Origin: Acidobacteriota bacterium
Lineage (GTDB): Bacteria > Acidobacteriota > Terriglobia > Bryobacterales > Bryobacteraceae
Length of the DNA stretch: 64,000 nt
Direction of reading: 5' to 3'
Assembly: GCA_018268835.1 (NCBI GenBank)
Contig: JAFDVU010000002.1
Location: 1 to 64,000 of the forward strand
Shown here: positions 61,501-64,000 of the stretch, piece by piece
Layout: each line of letters starts with the position of its first letter
Numbering within the stretch: the stretch's first letter is position 1
The notes under the pieces: generated by a model
Seen by the model: the letters and a program-made list of their open reading frames with translations, nothing else
The model's database searches: none
What the model was told of the DNA's origin: nothing
Translations under genes and position numbers: made by a program

Positions 61501-64000
61501 TCAGCGCCGCGCCCAGATGCGCACGAACGAGCTGCCGACGTACACCGCGTCGTTCGCCCCCGCGCCCGGATCGGGGACGAACAGGTTCACCTGCATGACG
61601 CCGGCAACCTGCCCCACCGCGGCCCCGAAGAACGCCGGGGGCTGCACCGTGCCGTTCACCGAGATGATCGGCTGGAACAGCGGAGCGACGTCGGGCGTCG
61701 TGTTCACCGCCCCATCGATCGAGGGCGGGTTGGTCTGCCCCGCCCCGGTCAGGTAGAGCGCGACCACGCTCTCCACCGGCGCCGGGTTCGTCTCCGAATT
61801 CGCCGTGCCGTCCGGATTGGCCACGGCGAAGACGTCGATGTTCTGCGTGGTCACCGGCACGCTGTAGAGATTGGAAACCTGCCCCAGGTAGCTCAGCTGC
61901 ACTTCCGCCGACGTGGCGCCGTCAAGCGCGAAGGGCGCCAGGCACACGATTTCGCCGGCTTGTACCGAGACGAGTTGGGCGGCGATGCCGTTGAAGGTGA
62001 CCCGCACGCCCGCGATCTCCGGCAGCACGTGCGCCGGCGCGGACACAGCGTCGGCCCGGGTGGCGGGTCCGATGCCGCGGCCCTTCAGCCGCATGGCCTG
62101 TCCCGGTGCGATGGCGAACGGAATATAGGCGGGCACCATCGGTTGCCCACCGCCGAAGTTGACGATGGAATCGATCGCGATCGCCGGCGTCCGGCTGGCA
62201 TCGACACCGCCGATCAGGGCCGCATTGCCGGACTTGTCCGGCGGAGTCAACGGGACCGCAAGAAAGACCGTCCCGCCTGGACCGGGCGCGACGGCTGCCA
62301 CATCCGCCACGATGCTGGACGAGATCAAACGCGAGCCCGAGGAATCCAGTGCCGCCAGGAATCCGGGGTTGCCCCCCGGCACTCCCAGGCCAGGCAGGGG
62401 TATCACCGTGGGGAAGTTACTTGAGGCCGTCCGTCCGGTCATCCAGATATTACCCATCGAGTCCACAGTTACCCGGCTGACATAGTCCAGACAGGCTCCA
62501 CCAATCGCGGCGGTGAGAGCGGGAGCCGCCGCGCCAGGGCTGAACTTCATGACGAAACCGTGGTCGTTGGGGCTATAGGTACTGAAGAAACCGAACGCCG
62601 GCGGGCAGCCGCTCAGCACGCTCCGGTAGGCCCCGGGCGTGGTCTGGACCGTACTCTCGCCACCCACCACGACGTTGCCTTGTGCGTCCAGCGCGATGCC
62701 GTTCACGGTTCCCTGGTTGCCGCCGCCCACGAAGGTGGAATACAGCACGCGGTCGCCCGCGGCGCTCAGCCGCGTGACAAAACCCGAGTTGAAGATCGCG
62801 GGAAAGGAGCCGTACATCGCATCGGCCGTCACCGGAAAGTCCGTGGAGTAAGTAGTGCCGCCGATCCATGCCGCGCCGCTCGAGTCTACCGCTACATCGT
62901 AAGCCGCGTCGCCGCAGGATCCGGCGAGGTAAGTCGCGTAAAGATATGCGGACGCATCCGCCTTAAGCTTGAGGGCGAACCCATGGGTGGGAATCTGCAC
63001 CTGCGCGCCGAATAAATAGCTGGGCGGGAGGGTCCGGGTACACGGCCCGGGCACCGCTGGCACGGCCGCGTCCGGCGTGACCGGGACGGTGGTCCCGGCA
63101 TCCGCCGCGCCGACGACCACGACATCGCCGGACGCGTCCACCGCCAGGCCGTTGGGCCGCAGTCCGCCGAGCAGGGTGGAATAGACCAGCGCCGAGCCAT
63201 CGCCCTTGACCTTGGCGACGAAGCCGGCGGTATCCGCATTGAAGCCGCTGCCGGCCGCGCCCGCGGTCACCGGAAACATGCGCGACTGCGTTGTGCCGGC
63301 GACGTAGACATCGCCCGCCGCATCCACCGCGATGCGCGCCACGCTGCCCGCACCCAGATAAGTCGCGAACAGCACCCGCCCGAGCCCGGGGTCCAGTTTG
63401 GCCAGGAACACCGTCGGCGAGACCGTACCCGCCAACCAGACGCCGGCGGGCGTGGCGAATACCGCGCCGATCGTTCCGCTGGCCACGATTTTCCAGGTGG
63501 TACCGCCGTCGTAAGTGGCGTAGACGTTGCTCGAGTCGCCGGCGAAAACCACGGAAGAATTCACCGGAGACACGGCCACGGACTGCCACGACCCCGCCCC
63601 CGCCGCGAGCACCTTCTGAAACGACGCGCCGCCGTCGGTGCTCTTCTGTACCCCGGCGGCGTTTACCAGCCACACCGTCGAGGCGGCGCGCGGGTCCACC
63701 GCGATGGCGTGCACACCGGCGGAGCCGATGCCCGCGGCCGCCTGCCAGGTCGCGCCCCCGTCGGTGCTCTTCATCAGGGGAGTGTAGAAGGTGGTCGCGT
63801 ACGCAATGTCCGGCTGCGAAGGCGCGATCGCAAACCCGGTGGGGCTGGTGGCTCCGGAAGGCGCCTGTGAGGCCGGGACCGCGACCGGTTGCCAGGAAGC
63901 GCCCGCATCCGTCGTGCGCACCAGCACCCCGCTGCCCGTGAACGCGTACACCCGCTGGGGATTGACCGGGTCGATGAAGATCCGCGAAGCCGCCGGCGGG
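61501..64000 (-). CDS. Exported repeat protein with SBBP/BNR-like repeats and TIGR03437-type C-terminal domain (start outside the window)
   Basis: The reading frame is open across the end of the window: upstream of 63951 it continues IDPVNPQRVYAF. The visible part has over 830 residues. The N-terminal part has BNR-type units such as KSTDGGATWQ and DAGASWQPVAVPA. The middle has SBBP-type repeats (VAVDSSGAAWIGGTTYSTDFPV, GIALDAQGNVVVGGESTVQT). The last about 210 residues (VTFNGIAAQLVSVQAGEIVCLAP to QVNLFVPDPGAGANDAVYVG) form the Solibacter-type domain known as TIGR03437. It is likely a large surface or secreted protein. The start, signal peptide and total length are beyond the window. Confidence 0.85.
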   Translation of the reverse strand, partial: PPAASRIFIDPVNPQRVYAFTGSGVLVRTTDAGASWQPVAVPASQAPSGATSPTGFAIAPSQPDIAYATTFYTPLMKSTDGGATWQAAAGIGSAGVHAIAVDPRAASTVWLVNAAGVQKSTDGGASFQKVLAAGAGSWQSVAVSPVNSSVVFAGDSSNVYATYDGGTTWKIVASGTIGAVFATPAGVWLAGTVSPTVFLAKLDPGLGRVLFATYLGAGSVARIAVDAAGDVYVAGTTQSRMFPVTAGAAGSGFNADTAGFVAKVKGDGSALVYSTLLGGLRPNGLAVDASGDVVVVGAADAGTTVPVTPDAAVPAVPGPCTRTLPPSYLFGAQVQIPTHGFALKLKADASAYLYATYLAGSCGDAAYDVAVDSSGAAWIGGTTYSTDFPVTADAMYGSFPAIFNSGFVTRLSAAGDRVLYSTFVGGGNQGTVNGIALDAQGNVVVGGESTVQTTPGAYRSVLSGCPPAFGFFSTYSPNDHGFVMKFSPGAAAPALTAAIGGACLDYVSRVTVDSMGNIWMTGRTASSNFPTVIPLPGLGVPGGNPGFLAALDSSGSRLISSSIVADVAAVAPGPGGTVFLAVPLTPPDKSGNAALIGGVDASRTPAIAIDSIVNFGGGQPMVPAYIPFAIAPGQAMRLKGRGIGPATRADAVSAPAHVLPEIAGVRVTFNGIAAQLVSVQAGEIVCLAPFALDGATSAEVQLSYLGQVSNLYSVPVTTQNIDVFAVANPDGTANSETNPAPVESVVALYLTGAGQTNPPSIDGAVNTTPDVAPLFQPIISVNGTVQPPAFFGAAVGQVAGVMQVNLFVPDPGAGANDAVYVGSSFVRIWARR

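Noticed and set aside
1-64000. CRISPR array, tRNA, rRNA or prophage
   Set aside because: No regularly spaced repeats, cloverleaf-like sequences, rRNA stretches or phage structural genes were seen.

Overview
The window looks like a chromosomal piece of a high-GC Acidobacteriota genome, most likely of the Solibacter/Bryobacter type. This is inferred from content: a DUF1501 plus Planctomycete-type cytochrome (DUF1549/DUF1553) pair, a very long TonB-dependent receptor with an N-terminal carboxypeptidase-regulatory-like domain, a terminal protein with the TIGR03437-type C-terminal domain common in Solibacter, a bacillithiol gene (bshC), and dense high-GC coding with few and short promoters. No tRNA, rRNA, CRISPR array, intact insertion sequence or phage was seen.

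Layout. 1-285: tail of a glycosyltransferase. 294-4446 (minus): dxr-rseP-bshC, preceded by an almost leaderless promoter and a structured intergenic region. 4737-5630 (minus): beta-hydroxyacid dehydrogenase. 5842-15900: surface polysaccharide cluster (O-antigen ligase/polymerase, acyltransferase, methyltransferase, flippase, two GT4 glycosyltransferases, a polytopic membrane protein), with decayed copies (second ligase, second methyltransferase) and a transposase-like remnant at its edge. 16580-22484: hypCDEAB-hypF [NiFe]-hydrogenase maturation operon, in which a 180-bp palindromic repeat flanked by a 7-bp duplication has split the overlapping hypB/hypF junction and replaced the hypF ATG. 22472-32056 (minus): metallo-beta-lactamase-fold hydrolase, TonB receptor, DUF1501 protein and PSD1 cytochrome. 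32408-35145: two tandem exported beta-propeller paralogues and an exported HExxH protein. 35378-44905: guanidine (formerly 'urea carboxylase') operon with two DUF1989 proteins, carboxylase, allophanate hydrolase and an ABC transporter. 45652-51929: PilZ protein, ComM, PEP-CTERM protein, PhyH dioxygenase, and a membrane protein fused to a spermidine-synthase-like domain. 51975-59010 (minus): orphan AAA ATPase, sugar-acid dehydratase, di-heme peroxidase pair, and APC permease with a soluble tail. 59161-61495: Gfo/Idh/MocA oxidoreductase and a histidine-rich membrane protein. 61501-64000 (minus): repeat-rich exported protein running off the end.

How genes work together. The best-supported pathway is guanidine to ammonia: ABC uptake, ATP-dependent carboxylation to carboxyguanidine, deimination by the DUF1989 pair to allophanate, and hydrolysis by allophanate hydrolase. 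No known guanidine riboswitch was recognised in either leader. The hyp genes form a complete maturation set, but no hydrogenase structural gene lies in the window. The TonB/PSD1/DUF1501 group looks like an outer-membrane and periplasmic substrate-processing set of unknown substrate.

Regulation. Many genes have an extended -10 (TGN followed by a TANNNT hexamer) without a convincing -35, and several of these sit so close to the start codon that the mRNA would be nearly leaderless. These are eye-based assignments.
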